DNA from: Streptomyces poonensis
Lineage (GTDB): Bacteria; Actinomycetota; Actinomycetes; Streptomycetales; Streptomycetaceae
NCBI RefSeq assembly: GCF_014650915.1
Contig: NZ_BMVW01000007.1
Location: 248,001 to 312,000, forward strand
Direction of reading: 5' to 3'
DNA length: 64,000 bases
The first letter of the stretch is position 1. The number at the start of each line of letters is the position of its first letter. Both the position numbers and the translations under genes were made by a program. Positions 25,911 to 33,426 of the stretch are shown here, one piece after another. Below the pieces are notes generated by a model. That model searched no databases. It saw only the letters and a list, made by a program, of their open reading frames with translations, and was not told where the DNA came from.

Positions 25911-25925
25911 ATTCACGCTGTGAAT
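25911..25925. promoter_or_regulatory. Palindrome ATTCAC-GCT-GTGAAT upstream of the methylase
   Basis: A perfect 6-bp inverted repeat with a 3-base spacer, in the 191-base divergent gap; a further TTCAC follows at 25931. Another inverted pair, TCACA (25861) and TGTGA (25874), lies nearby. The methylase has its own HTH, so autoregulation through these sites is possible. Confidence 0.5.
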
Positions 25926-26001
25926 GCCTGTTCACTGGACGCGTGGGTATGGTGTCTGCACAGCAGTGCGGGGACGCCCACGGAGACGGGAGACCAGCCA
26001 A

Positions 26002-28134
26002 GTGCCGGACCACGCAAGCGAAGTGACCGCGGCCGGGATCGCCAGGCTCGCCGGGGTGGGGCGGGCAGCCGTCAGCAACTGGCGCCGCAGGCACCCCGAC
26101 TTCCCCAAGCCCGTCGGTGGTACGGAGACCAGCCCGGCGTTCTCGCTGCCCGAGGTCGAGCGATGGCTGCGAGAACAGGGGAAGCTCGGCGAGGTGCCGC
26201 TGCGTGAACGCGTCTGGCAGCAGGTGGCGGGCCATCCGGCGGGACCCGCCACGGCCCTGGTGCACACCGGCTGCGTCCTGCTGCTCCTGCATGAGCGTCA
26301 CCCGGTTTGGCTGGAGGCGAGCGCGGGCTCCGACGAGCGGCTCGCCGGCCTGCTGACCGACGCCCTGGAACAGGTGCTCGCCTCGCGCCTCGGCACGGAC
26401 CGCCCGCCCGCGCTCACCGTCCCGGCGGCCGGGGCGCTGCTGCCCTCCGTGCCGTTGCTGCGTGGTGCCGCCGAGCTCGCGGCCGATCTCGGCGCGCGGA
26501 GCACCTTCGAGTTCCTGCTCGGCCGGCACCTCGACACCGGCTCGCGGCAGTACACACCGACCCCGGACGCCCTCGCCCGGCTGATGGCCGACCTCGCCGG
26601 TCCCGCGCGCACGGTGCACGACCCGGCCTGCGGCACCGGCGCCCTGCTGCGCGCCGTCGAGTCCCGGCCGGATCAGGAGCTGTACGGGCAGGACGGCGCC
26701 CCCGAGGCGGCCGCCCTCACCGCGCTCCGCCTCGCCCTGCACACTCGGGCCGCGATCCGCACGGCGGCCGGGGACAGCCTGCGCGCGGACGCGTACGGCA
26801 CGGTCCGCGCCGATGCCGTCCTGTGCCACCCGCCGTTCAACGAGCGCAACTGGGGGCACGACGAACTCGCCTACGACCCCCGCTGGGAGTACGGCTTCCC
26901 GGCCCGCACGGAGTCCGAGCTCGCCTGGGCGCAGCACGCGCTTGCGCGCCTCAGGGACGGCGGCACCGCCGTGCTGCTGATGCCGCCCGCCGCGGCCGGC
27001 CGCCGCTCAGGCCGCCGGATCCGCGCCGACCTCCTGCGCCGGGGCGCCCTGCGCGCGGTGATCGCCCTGCCGGCCGGCGCGGCGCCCCCGCACGGCATCC
27101 CGCTGCACCTGTGGGTGCTGCGGCGGCCCGGCCAGGTGCCCGCGCGGCCCGAACTGCTGCTTGTGGACACCGGCCGGCTCGCCGACGGCGGGACGGCACC
27201 GGCCGCTCCCGGCCGGGAGACGGCCGCAAGCGGCCGCGGCCTCGACTGGGCCGCCGTGCGCGCCGCCGTCCTGGACATCTGGCGGGCCTTCGAACGCACG
27301 GGCACGGCGGCGGAACACCCGGGCGGCACGGTGGAGCGTCCGGGGCTGAGCCGTGCCCTGCCCGTCATCGACCTGCTCGACGACGACGTGGACGTGACGC
27401 CCGCCCGCCATCTGCCGCCCCCGGCCGTCGGCGGCGGCGCCGAGGAGCTGGCGGCCGTCCGGGAACGCCTCGGTGCGACCCTGCGGCTGACCGCCGACCT
27501 CGCGCCCAGCCCCCCTGTTCCGGCGTCGGAGCGGGAGCCGGGGGAGCCCGGGAACGCCCCCGGGAGCACCGGCCGGCCCGCGCGCTGGCCGCTCACCACG
27601 GTCGGCGAACTCGCGCGCGCGGGCGCCCTGTCGCTGCGTACGGGCGGGAACGGTGCCCACGCGCGCGTGCTCACGGATCACGACGTCCTGGCCGGTACGG
27701 CACCCTCGGGGACGCTGCCCGACACGGGCGAGGTCCCCGTCCTCGTGACGGCGGGCGACGTCGTCGTCCCCGTCCTCGGCGGGGGCGGCGTCGCGCGTGT
27801 GGTCGACGAGGAGACGGCCGGCGCGGCCCTCGGCCGCAATCTGACGCTGCTGCGCCCCGATCCGGCGGCACTGGACCCGTGGTTCCTCGCCGGCTTCCTG
27901 CGCGGCACCGCGGGCAGCCGCCGCGCCAGCAGCTACGCCTCCACCGCCACCCGGCTCGACGTGCGCCGCCTCCAACTGCCCCGGCTCCCGCTGGACGAGC
28001 AGCGCCGCTACGGCGAACGCTTCCGCGCGCTCGCCGGGTTCGAGGACGCGCTCCGGCTCGCCGGCCGCCTCGGCGAACAGCTCGTGCGGGGTATGCACGA
28101 CGGCCTGACCGACGGCACGGTCGCACCGGACTGA
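26002..28134 (+). CDS. HTH + N6-adenine DNA methylase + HsdS-like specificity domain
   Basis: A 710-residue protein. Residues 5-60 form a MerR/excisionase-like HTH (VTAAGIARLAGVGRAAVSNWRRR). Residues 175-400 are an HsdM-like methylase core with AdoMet motif HDPACGTGALL near 206 and catalytic motif CHPPFNERNW near 274. Usual amino-methylases have N/D-PPY/F there, so Asn is replaced by His. Residues 525-700 resemble a type I specificity half-domain (WPLTTVGELARAGALSLRTG; ATRLDVRRLQLPRLPLDEQRRYG). No restriction subunit is nearby. GTG 26002 has GGGAG upstream. It could be an orphan methylase or a DNA-binding regulator that lost catalysis. Confidence 0.85.
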   Translation: MPDHASEVTAAGIARLAGVGRAAVSNWRRRHPDFPKPVGGTETSPAFSLPEVERWLREQGKLGEVPLRERVWQQVAGHPAGPATALVHTGCVLLLLHERHPVWLEASAGSDERLAGLLTDALEQVLASRLGTDRPPALTVPAAGALLPSVPLLRGAAELAADLGARSTFEFLLGRHLDTGSRQYTPTPDALARLMADLAGPARTVHDPACGTGALLRAVESRPDQELYGQDGAPEAAALTALRLALHTRAAIRTAAGDSLRADAYGTVRADAVLCHPPFNERNWGHDELAYDPRWEYGFPARTESELAWAQHALARLRDGGTAVLLMPPAAAGRRSGRRIRADLLRRGALRAVIALPAGAAPPHGIPLHLWVLRRPGQVPARPELLLVDTGRLADGGTAPAAPGRETAASGRGLDWAAVRAAVLDIWRAFERTGTAAEHPGGTVERPGLSRALPVIDLLDDDVDVTPARHLPPPAVGGGAEELAAVRERLGATLRLTADLAPSPPVPASEREPGEPGNAPGSTGRPARWPLTTVGELARAGALSLRTGGNGAHARVLTDHDVLAGTAPSGTLPDTGEVPVLVTAGDVVVPVLGGGGVARVVDEETAGAALGRNLTLLRPDPAALDPWFLAGFLRGTAGSRRASSYASTATRLDVRRLQLPRLPLDEQRRYGERFRALAGFEDALRLAGRLGEQLVRGMHDGLTDGTVAPD

Positions 28135-28203
28135 GGCGCGTACCGGACCGGGGCCCTCCGCCACCGGCGTGCGAATCGGTGCGGCAACGGTTGTCCACAA
28201 CCC

Positions 28204-28232
28204 TTAACGGCTTGTGGTCATCGGCCTATACG
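28204..28232 (+). promoter_or_regulatory. Candidate -35/-10 promoter of the membrane protein/kinase pair
   Basis: TTAACG (28204-28209), 17-base spacer, TATACG (28227-28232), 49 bases before the ATG at 28282. The -10 box could also be read as TACGCT shifted by two bases. Confidence 0.45.
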
Positions 28233-28281
28233 CTCAATACGAACATCGCACGTCCGCCCTCGTCAGGCCTCAGGAGCAGTC

Positions 28282-28944
28282 ATGCACGGCCCCGGCTACG
28301 CGCCGCCACCGCCTCACCGCCCCTCGCCGGGCGCGCTGATCACCCTGCGGGTGCTCTTCGTGGTGCTGGCCGTCCTCAGCTGCGGATTCCTGGCATGGGC
28401 CAGCATGCTGCGACTCGCCGTCGTGACCCGCAGGAGGATCGACTGGATCCTGTTCACGGCCTCCGTCGCGCACGTCGCCCTGTGCTTCCTGATCCTGATC
28501 ACCGACCCGGGCGAGGAGGAGTTCACCACCTGGCGCGGCGACGTCGGCATGTCACTGCTGCTCACCGGCATGCTGGTGACCGTGGCGTACTACCTGTACG
28601 CGGACATACGCCACTTCAGCAGACCCGCCCTCGCGCCGTACGGGAACGTGCACGCGCACACCCACCCGCACACCGCGACCACCCTCTTCGGCCGGCAGCA
28701 GGCCGGTTACGGCTACCCGGCACCCCAGCCGCAGGCCCCGCAGCCGCAGGCCCCGCAGCCCCAGCCGCAGGCCCCACAGCCGCAGCCGCAGCCGCCCTAC
28801 GCGCCCGCCCCGCCGGCGCAGCCGCCCGTCCAGCCGCGATCTCAGCCCCAGTCGCAGCGCCCGGCGCCCGCGCGCATCGACCAGGTGCGCGCCGAGCTCG
28901 ACGAACTCAGCGACTACCTGCGCAAGCACGAGGGAGACAGGTGA
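28282..28944 (+). CDS. Membrane protein with Pro-Gln repeats
   Basis: A 220-residue protein with three membrane helices (about 20-40, 54-74 and 88-106: LRVLFVVLAVLSCGFLAWA; WILFTASVAHVALCFLILIT; GMSLLLTGMLVTVAYYLYA). A His-rich stretch (HAHTHPHTATT), a run of QPQAP repeats and a short C-terminal amphipathic helix (RIDQVRAELDELSDYLRKHE) follow. The stop lies 4 bases before the kinase GTG, so the two are probably co-transcribed, and this protein may be the membrane partner or a substrate of the soluble kinase. AGGAG precedes the ATG. Confidence 0.8.
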   Translation: MHGPGYAPPPPHRPSPGALITLRVLFVVLAVLSCGFLAWASMLRLAVVTRRRIDWILFTASVAHVALCFLILITDPGEEEFTTWRGDVGMSLLLTGMLVTVAYYLYADIRHFSRPALAPYGNVHAHTHPHTATTLFGRQQAGYGYPAPQPQAPQPQAPQPQPQAPQPQPQPPYAPAPPAQPPVQPRSQPQSQRPAPARIDQVRAELDELSDYLRKHEGDR

Positions 28945-28948
28945 CCCG

Positions 28949-30496
28949 GTGACCCAGGGGAGGACCCAGGGCAGCGGGCGCCTGATCACCGGACGCTACG
29001 AACTGTCCACGCTCATCGGCCAGGGCGGCATGGGCCAGGTCTGGACGGCGTACGACCAGCGTCTCGACCGCCGGGTGGCCGTCAAGCTGCTGCGCCCCGA
29101 CAAGGTCGCGGGCCAGGAGGCCGACGAGCTGCGCCGCCGCTTCATACGGGAGTGCCGGGTCACCGCGCAGGTCGACCACCCCGGCCTCGTCACGGTCCAC
29201 GACGCGGGCAGCGAGGGCGAGGAGCTGTTCCTCGTCATGCAGTACGTCGACGGCGCCGACCTCTCCGACCACCTCGCCGAGCACGATCCGTACCCCTGGC
29301 AGTGGACCGTCGCGGTCGCCGCCCAGCTGTGCGCGGTGCTGTCCGCCGTGCACGCGGTGCCGATCGTCCACCGCGACCTCAAGCCGCGCAACGTCATGGT
29401 CAAGCAGGACGGCACGGTCACCGTGCTCGACCTGGGCGTGGCCTCCGTGATGGACACGGACACCACCCGCCTCACGCACACCGGCTCCCCGATCGGCAGC
29501 CCCGCCTACATGGCCCCCGAGCAGGCGATGGGCGGCGCGGTCGGCCCGTACACCGACCTGTACGCGCTGGGCGTGCTGATACACGAACTGCTCAGCGGCA
29601 ACGTCCCCTTCGCGGGCTCCACAGCCCTCGGTGTCCTGCACCGCCACCTCTACGAGCCGCCGGTCCCGGTCCGCCGGCTCCGCCCCGAGGTGCCCGAACG
29701 CCTGGAGGCGCTGGTGCTGCGCCTGCTCGCCAAGGACCCGCAGCACCGTCCGGCGTCGGCGCAGGAGACGTACGAGCAGCTGCTCCCGCTGCTGCCCGCG
29801 CGCGGGATGCCGACCGGCGCCCCCCTCGACCCGACCCGGCCGTTCCTGCGGCCGCACGCCCCCTGGCCGGACCGCGCCCGCATCCCCGCGCCCGGGCCGC
29901 AGCCGCAGGCCGCGCCCGCCGCGGCCGCGGACAAGCCCGATGTCGCGGGCGCCGTCGACGAGGTCAAGCGGCTGCTCGGCGAGGGCCGCATCACGCAGGC
30001 CGTCGACATCCTCGGCGCGATCCTCCCGGCCGCGGCCGCCCAGCACGGCGAGCACTCACCCGTCGTACGGACCCTGCGCAAGCAGTACGCGGCCACCCTC
30101 ATGGACGACGGCCAGTACCGGCGCGCCCTGCCCGAGCTGCGCCGCCTCGCCGACGAGCGGGCCACCGAGGCGGGCCAGGCCGACCCGCAGGCCCTGCGCT
30201 TCCGCTACGACGCCGCCCAGTGCCTCGAACAGCTCGGCGAACCGGCCGCCGCGCTCGCCGAGTACCGCGCCCTGCTGCCGTACTACGAGAACCAGTACGT
30301 GGCCGGCGACCCCGAACTCTCCCTCGACGTGCGCCGCCGCATCGGCCACCTCCTGCTGGCCCTCGGCGATCGCCCCGCCGCCCACGACACCCTGGTCCGC
30401 CTGCTGCACGACGTGGAGCGGCTGCGGGGACCCGGGCACCCGCTGGCGGCGGACGTACGGCGGACGCTGCAGTGGCTGGGACAGGTGCGCGGCTAG
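28949..30496 (+). CDS. Ser/Thr protein kinase with C-terminal TPR-like region
   Basis: A 515-residue Hanks-type kinase. Gly loop GQGGMGQVW at 24-32, Lys46 in VAVKLL, catalytic HRDLKPRNVM (Asp143), the metal motif as DLG (Asp161) in place of DFG, and activation/P+1 region GSPIGSPAYMAPEQ. After a Pro-rich linker (~300-330), residues 335-510 are helical repeats resembling tetratricopeptides (EQLGEPAAALAEYRALLPYYE). No transmembrane segment or PASTA domain is present, so it is cytoplasmic, probably recruiting partners through the repeats. The GTG start is 4 bases past the upstream membrane gene. Confidence 0.93.
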   Translation: MTQGRTQGSGRLITGRYELSTLIGQGGMGQVWTAYDQRLDRRVAVKLLRPDKVAGQEADELRRRFIRECRVTAQVDHPGLVTVHDAGSEGEELFLVMQYVDGADLSDHLAEHDPYPWQWTVAVAAQLCAVLSAVHAVPIVHRDLKPRNVMVKQDGTVTVLDLGVASVMDTDTTRLTHTGSPIGSPAYMAPEQAMGGAVGPYTDLYALGVLIHELLSGNVPFAGSTALGVLHRHLYEPPVPVRRLRPEVPERLEALVLRLLAKDPQHRPASAQETYEQLLPLLPARGMPTGAPLDPTRPFLRPHAPWPDRARIPAPGPQPQAAPAAAADKPDVAGAVDEVKRLLGEGRITQAVDILGAILPAAAAQHGEHSPVVRTLRKQYAATLMDDGQYRRALPELRRLADERATEAGQADPQALRFRYDAAQCLEQLGEPAAALAEYRALLPYYENQYVAGDPELSLDVRRRIGHLLLALGDRPAAHDTLVRLLHDVERLRGPGHPLAADVRRTLQWLGQVRG

Positions 30497-30565
30497 CGTC
30501 GCAGGATGCCGTTCGATTAGCGTGCGATCCGCCCCGCGCGCCGGACGGGCGGGTGGGACGTACAC

Positions 30566-31414
30566 ATGACACAGGGGTGGGGAATGGCCGAGCACCGGCA
30601 GTCGAGGAAGCGCAGATACATCACGTGGGCCGCGGCCGGCGCGGTCGTCGTGGCGGGGGGCGGTGTCTACGCGCAGACCTCCATGGCGGCCACCACCTGG
30701 CCCGCCCAGAAGACGTACACCGGCCGTGCGTTCGACACCTGCACCGCGCCGTCGCTGAACGCCATGAAGGCGTGGAAGAAGAACGGCTTCTACGGCGCCG
30801 CCGCCGTCTACATCGGCGGCAAGAACCGCGGCTGCGCCCAGCCCAACCTCACCGCCTCCTGGGTGAAGTCGGTCAACGCGGGCGGCTGGAAGCTCATCCC
30901 GCTCTACGTCGGCGCCCAGCCGCCCTGCCAGAAGAGCAGGAACCCGGAGAGGTTCACCGCCTCCACCGCCGCGTCCGTCGGCGCGAAGAACGCGAACGAC
31001 GCGGTGGCCAAGGCGGCGGCGCTCGGCATGAAGAAGGGCAGCCCGATCTACCTCAACATGGAGTCGTACGACATCGAGGACAAGGCGTGCAACGACGCCA
31101 CGCTGAAGTACGTCCGTTCCTTCTCCAAGACGCTGCGCGCCAAGACCTACCGCGCCGGCCTCTACGGCTTCTCCAGCTCCAGCGCCGCGGCCGTCGCCAC
31201 GGCCAAGGACAGGACGGACCTGCCGGGCAACCTCTGGTACGCGCTGTGGAACGGGAAGAACACCACCACCGCGGACTGGCCCTGGAAGCCGTCGCTGTAC
31301 ACCGACCACAGCCGCGGCCACCAGTACATGGTCAACAGCAAGGAGACGCGCGGCGGCTACACGATCACCGTGGACCGCAACGCGTGGGACGCGCCGGTCG
31401 CCATCGTCGGCTGA
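30566..31414 (+). CDS. Secreted DUF1906 glycoside-hydrolase-like protein
   Basis: A 282-residue protein. Basic N-terminus (RQSRKRRY), hydrophobic core (WAAAGAVVVAGGGVYA) and a likely cleavage region near SMAA. The mature domain begins KTYTGRAFDTCTAPSLNAMKAW and contains GFYGAAAVYIGG, KLIPLYVGAQPPC, SPIYLNMESYD and YRAGLYGFSS. This is the TIM-barrel layout of the DUF1906 (Rv2525c-like/GH25-related) family, which are secreted proteins suspected to act on the cell wall. ATG 30566 has GGGTGGGA upstream; ATG 30584 is an alternative. It follows the kinase gene after 69 bases, where a separate -10 (TTAGCGT) may sit. Confidence 0.88.
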   Translation: MTQGWGMAEHRQSRKRRYITWAAAGAVVVAGGGVYAQTSMAATTWPAQKTYTGRAFDTCTAPSLNAMKAWKKNGFYGAAAVYIGGKNRGCAQPNLTASWVKSVNAGGWKLIPLYVGAQPPCQKSRNPERFTASTAASVGAKNANDAVAKAAALGMKKGSPIYLNMESYDIEDKACNDATLKYVRSFSKTLRAKTYRAGLYGFSSSSAAAVATAKDRTDLPGNLWYALWNGKNTTTADWPWKPSLYTDHSRGHQYMVNSKETRGGYTITVDRNAWDAPVAIVG

Positions 31415-31562
31415 CACCGCGCACGACGGTGCGCGGTGGTGCGCGGTGCCCGAAGTGACGGTGAATCGTTGGTCGAATGGCTGGCCGAGAGCGGGGCCAC
31501 TGCCTACCATCGATCACCGCAAGACCTTGTGCACCGCCGCACAATCTCCTCGGGAGGCCACC

Positions 31563-32225
31563 TTGCACCGCCGTCGTCGTCGTCGCACCGCGCTCCTCCT
31601 CTCCGCCGCGATCGCCGCCGCGGCCCCCCTCCTCACCGCCTGCGGAGGCGAGGCGCATCCCGGCGCGGCGGCCGTCGTCGGCGGTCAGCGGATCACGGTC
31701 GCGCAGCTGGAGAACCGGGTCAACGAGGTACGTGCCGCCCAGCGGGCCGCCGCCCCCGACGACGCCCAGTACGAGCAGGCCGTCGCCGGAACCGGCGGTC
31801 TCACCCGCAGCACCCTGCAGGGCATGGTCCTGGACCGGGTCCTGGACCGCGCGGCCGCGGACGCCGGGGTGGACGTCACCCGCAAGGAGGTCCAGGACTT
31901 CCGCGCCTCCCTGGAGGGTCAGGCCGGTGGTGCGCAGGCTCTGGAGACGGCCTGGCTGCAGCAGTACGGCGTCGCGCCCCGGCACCTCGACGACAACCTC
32001 CGCACCGAGGTCCAGGCCCAGAAGCTGGCCGCCGCGCTCGGCGTCGACATGAACACCGAGCAGGGCAAGGCCGCGTTCTGGCGGACCCTGTCGGAGGCGT
32101 CCGGCGAGCTCGACGTGGACCTCAACCCGCGCTACGGCACCTGGGACGTCGAGCGGAGCGGCCGGGCGGACGCGAAGACGCCCTGGATCCGTGAGGTGAC
32201 GGCGGCGGCGCAGCAGCCGGCGTAG
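31563..32225 (+). CDS. SurA-N-like lipoprotein (chaperone/foldase type)
   Basis: A 220-residue lipoprotein from a TTG start, supported by GGGAGG 6 bases upstream and by a proper signal peptide: RRRRRR, then hydrophobic ALLLSAAIAAAAPLL and lipobox LLTAC with Cys 27-28. The mature domain (AVVGGQRITVAQLENRVNEVR; LDRVLDRAAADAGVDVTRKEVQDF) matches the SurA N-terminal chaperone fold. There is no parvulin PPIase domain, so chaperone binding rather than isomerisation is likely. The upstream in-frame ATG at 31446 would bury the signal sequence and is rejected. It lies 72 bases upstream of mazG on the same strand, a pairing I recall in Streptomyces. Confidence 0.9.
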   Translation: MHRRRRRRTALLLSAAIAAAAPLLTACGGEAHPGAAAVVGGQRITVAQLENRVNEVRAAQRAAAPDDAQYEQAVAGTGGLTRSTLQGMVLDRVLDRAAADAGVDVTRKEVQDFRASLEGQAGGAQALETAWLQQYGVAPRHLDDNLRTEVQAQKLAAALGVDMNTEQGKAAFWRTLSEASGELDVDLNPRYGTWDVERSGRADAKTPWIREVTAAAQQPA

Positions 32226-32285
32226 GGAAGGCCGGGCTCCGCGCACAGCCTGTGGACAACTTCCGGTGCCGTGGGTGACGTGGGT

Positions 32286-32291
32286 TACGTT
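32286..32291 (+). promoter_or_regulatory. -10 box for leaderless mazG
   Basis: TACGTT ends 6 bases before the GTG at 32298, so the mRNA would begin at the start codon. No ribosome site is properly spaced before this GTG. Confidence 0.45.
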
Positions 32292-32297
32292 CGAAGG

Positions 32298-33305
32298 GTG
32301 AACGCGATCCCCGATGTCCCCGGCCCCGGCCGTATCGTCCTGCTCACCACCAGCCACCGCGTCGCGCCCGGACTGCTGTCCTGGCCGGCCTGGCAGGCGC
32401 TGCGCGAGGCCGACCGCGTGCTGTGCGCCGACAGCGCCCATCCCCAGCTGCCGTACCTGCGCGAGGCGGGCACGGCGGTGGACGAGGGGACCCCCACCGC
32501 CGAGGAGCTGGTCGACGCCTGCTCCGGCGGCCGTACGGTCGTGGTCGTCGCGACGGGTGAGGGCGAGCCGCGGCTCACCGACGGCCTGGCACGCCTCGCG
32601 GGCTCGGGCCGCGTCCGGATGCCGGAGCTGGAGCTGCTCCCCGCCTCCTACGACCTCCCGGGCGCCCGTCTCCTCGACCTCGTCCAGGTCATGGACCGCA
32701 TCCGGGTGGAGTGCCCCTGGTCCTCCCGGCAGACCCACAAGGGCCTGGCGAAGTACGGCATCGAGGAGGCGTACGAGCTCGTCGAGGCGATCGAGGAGGG
32801 CGACCGGGAGGAGCTCCGCGAGGAGCTGGGCGACGTCCTGCTCCAGGTGGTCTTCCACTCCCGTATCGCCGAGGAGGACCCCGAGGCGCCCTTCTCCGTC
32901 GACGACGTGGCCGGCGGCATCGTCGCCAAGCTGATCCACCGCCACCCGCACGTCTTCGGCGACGAGACCGCAACGACGCCCGAGGAGGTCAAGGAGCACT
33001 GGCTGCGCACCAAGGCGGTGGAGAAGCAGCGGACGTCGGTCACCGAGGGCATCCCCCTGGGCCAGCCGGGCCTGGCCCTGGCGGCGAAGCTGGCGTCGCG
33101 CGTGCGGACCGCGGGACTGGACGTCCCGCTTCCCGAGGGGGACGGCGAGGACCCGGGCGAGGGCATCGGATACGAGCTGCTGGCCCTGGCCGCACGCGCC
33201 GAAGCCGCGGGCGTCGACCCCGAGGCGGCCCTGCGGGCGGCGGCCCGTGTGTACCGGGACGCGATACGGGCCGTGGAGGGCGTGGGCGGCGAGGACGAGG
33301 GCTGA
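32298..33305 (+). CDS. mazG: MazG nucleoside triphosphate pyrophosphohydrolase
   Basis: Hydrolyses (d)NTPs to monophosphates, cleaning nucleotide pools. The 335-residue product has one MazG domain with CPWSSRQTHKGLAKYGIEE and the metal-binding ELVEAIEEGDREELREELGD, then VVFHSRIAEE. The N-terminal ~115 residues (RIVLLTTSHRVAPGLL; VVVVATGEGEPRLTDGLA) look like a degenerate tetrapyrrole-methylase domain, as in YabN-type MazG proteins, with the Gly-rich AdoMet motifs eroded. I place the start at GTG 32298, probably leaderless, rather than GTG 32271. WSS replaces the more common WDR/K. Confidence 0.93.
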   Translation: MNAIPDVPGPGRIVLLTTSHRVAPGLLSWPAWQALREADRVLCADSAHPQLPYLREAGTAVDEGTPTAEELVDACSGGRTVVVVATGEGEPRLTDGLARLAGSGRVRMPELELLPASYDLPGARLLDLVQVMDRIRVECPWSSRQTHKGLAKYGIEEAYELVEAIEEGDREELREELGDVLLQVVFHSRIAEEDPEAPFSVDDVAGGIVAKLIHRHPHVFGDETATTPEEVKEHWLRTKAVEKQRTSVTEGIPLGQPGLALAAKLASRVRTAGLDVPLPEGDGEDPGEGIGYELLALAARAEAAGVDPEAALRAAARVYRDAIRAVEGVGGEDEG

Positions 33306-33334
33306 CCGGGAACGCGGGCTGACCGGGAACGCGG
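33301..33334 (+). repeat. 17-bp tandem duplication at the mazG stop
   Basis: GCTGACCGGGAACGCGG is repeated exactly at 33301 and 33318. The first copy contains the mazG stop codon, so a change in copy number would leave the protein unchanged. Confidence 0.8.
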
Positions 33335-33414
33335 GCGAGGCCGACGACAGCTGACGAGGGCGCGGACCGGGAGGACCGACGAGGGCTGACATCCTGCGTC
33401 CGCGGCCTGCCGGA

Positions 33415-33420
33415 TACCGT
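33415..33420 (+). promoter_or_regulatory. -10 box for leaderless P450 gene
   Basis: TACCGT ends 6 bases before the GTG start at 33427, the same geometry as at mazG. Confidence 0.45.
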
Positions 33421-33426
33421 CGAAAG

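Noticed and set aside
31446..31562. Upstream ATG extension of the SurA-like lipoprotein
   Set aside because: It would place 39 residues before an evident signal peptide; TTG 31563 has GGGAGG at correct spacing.
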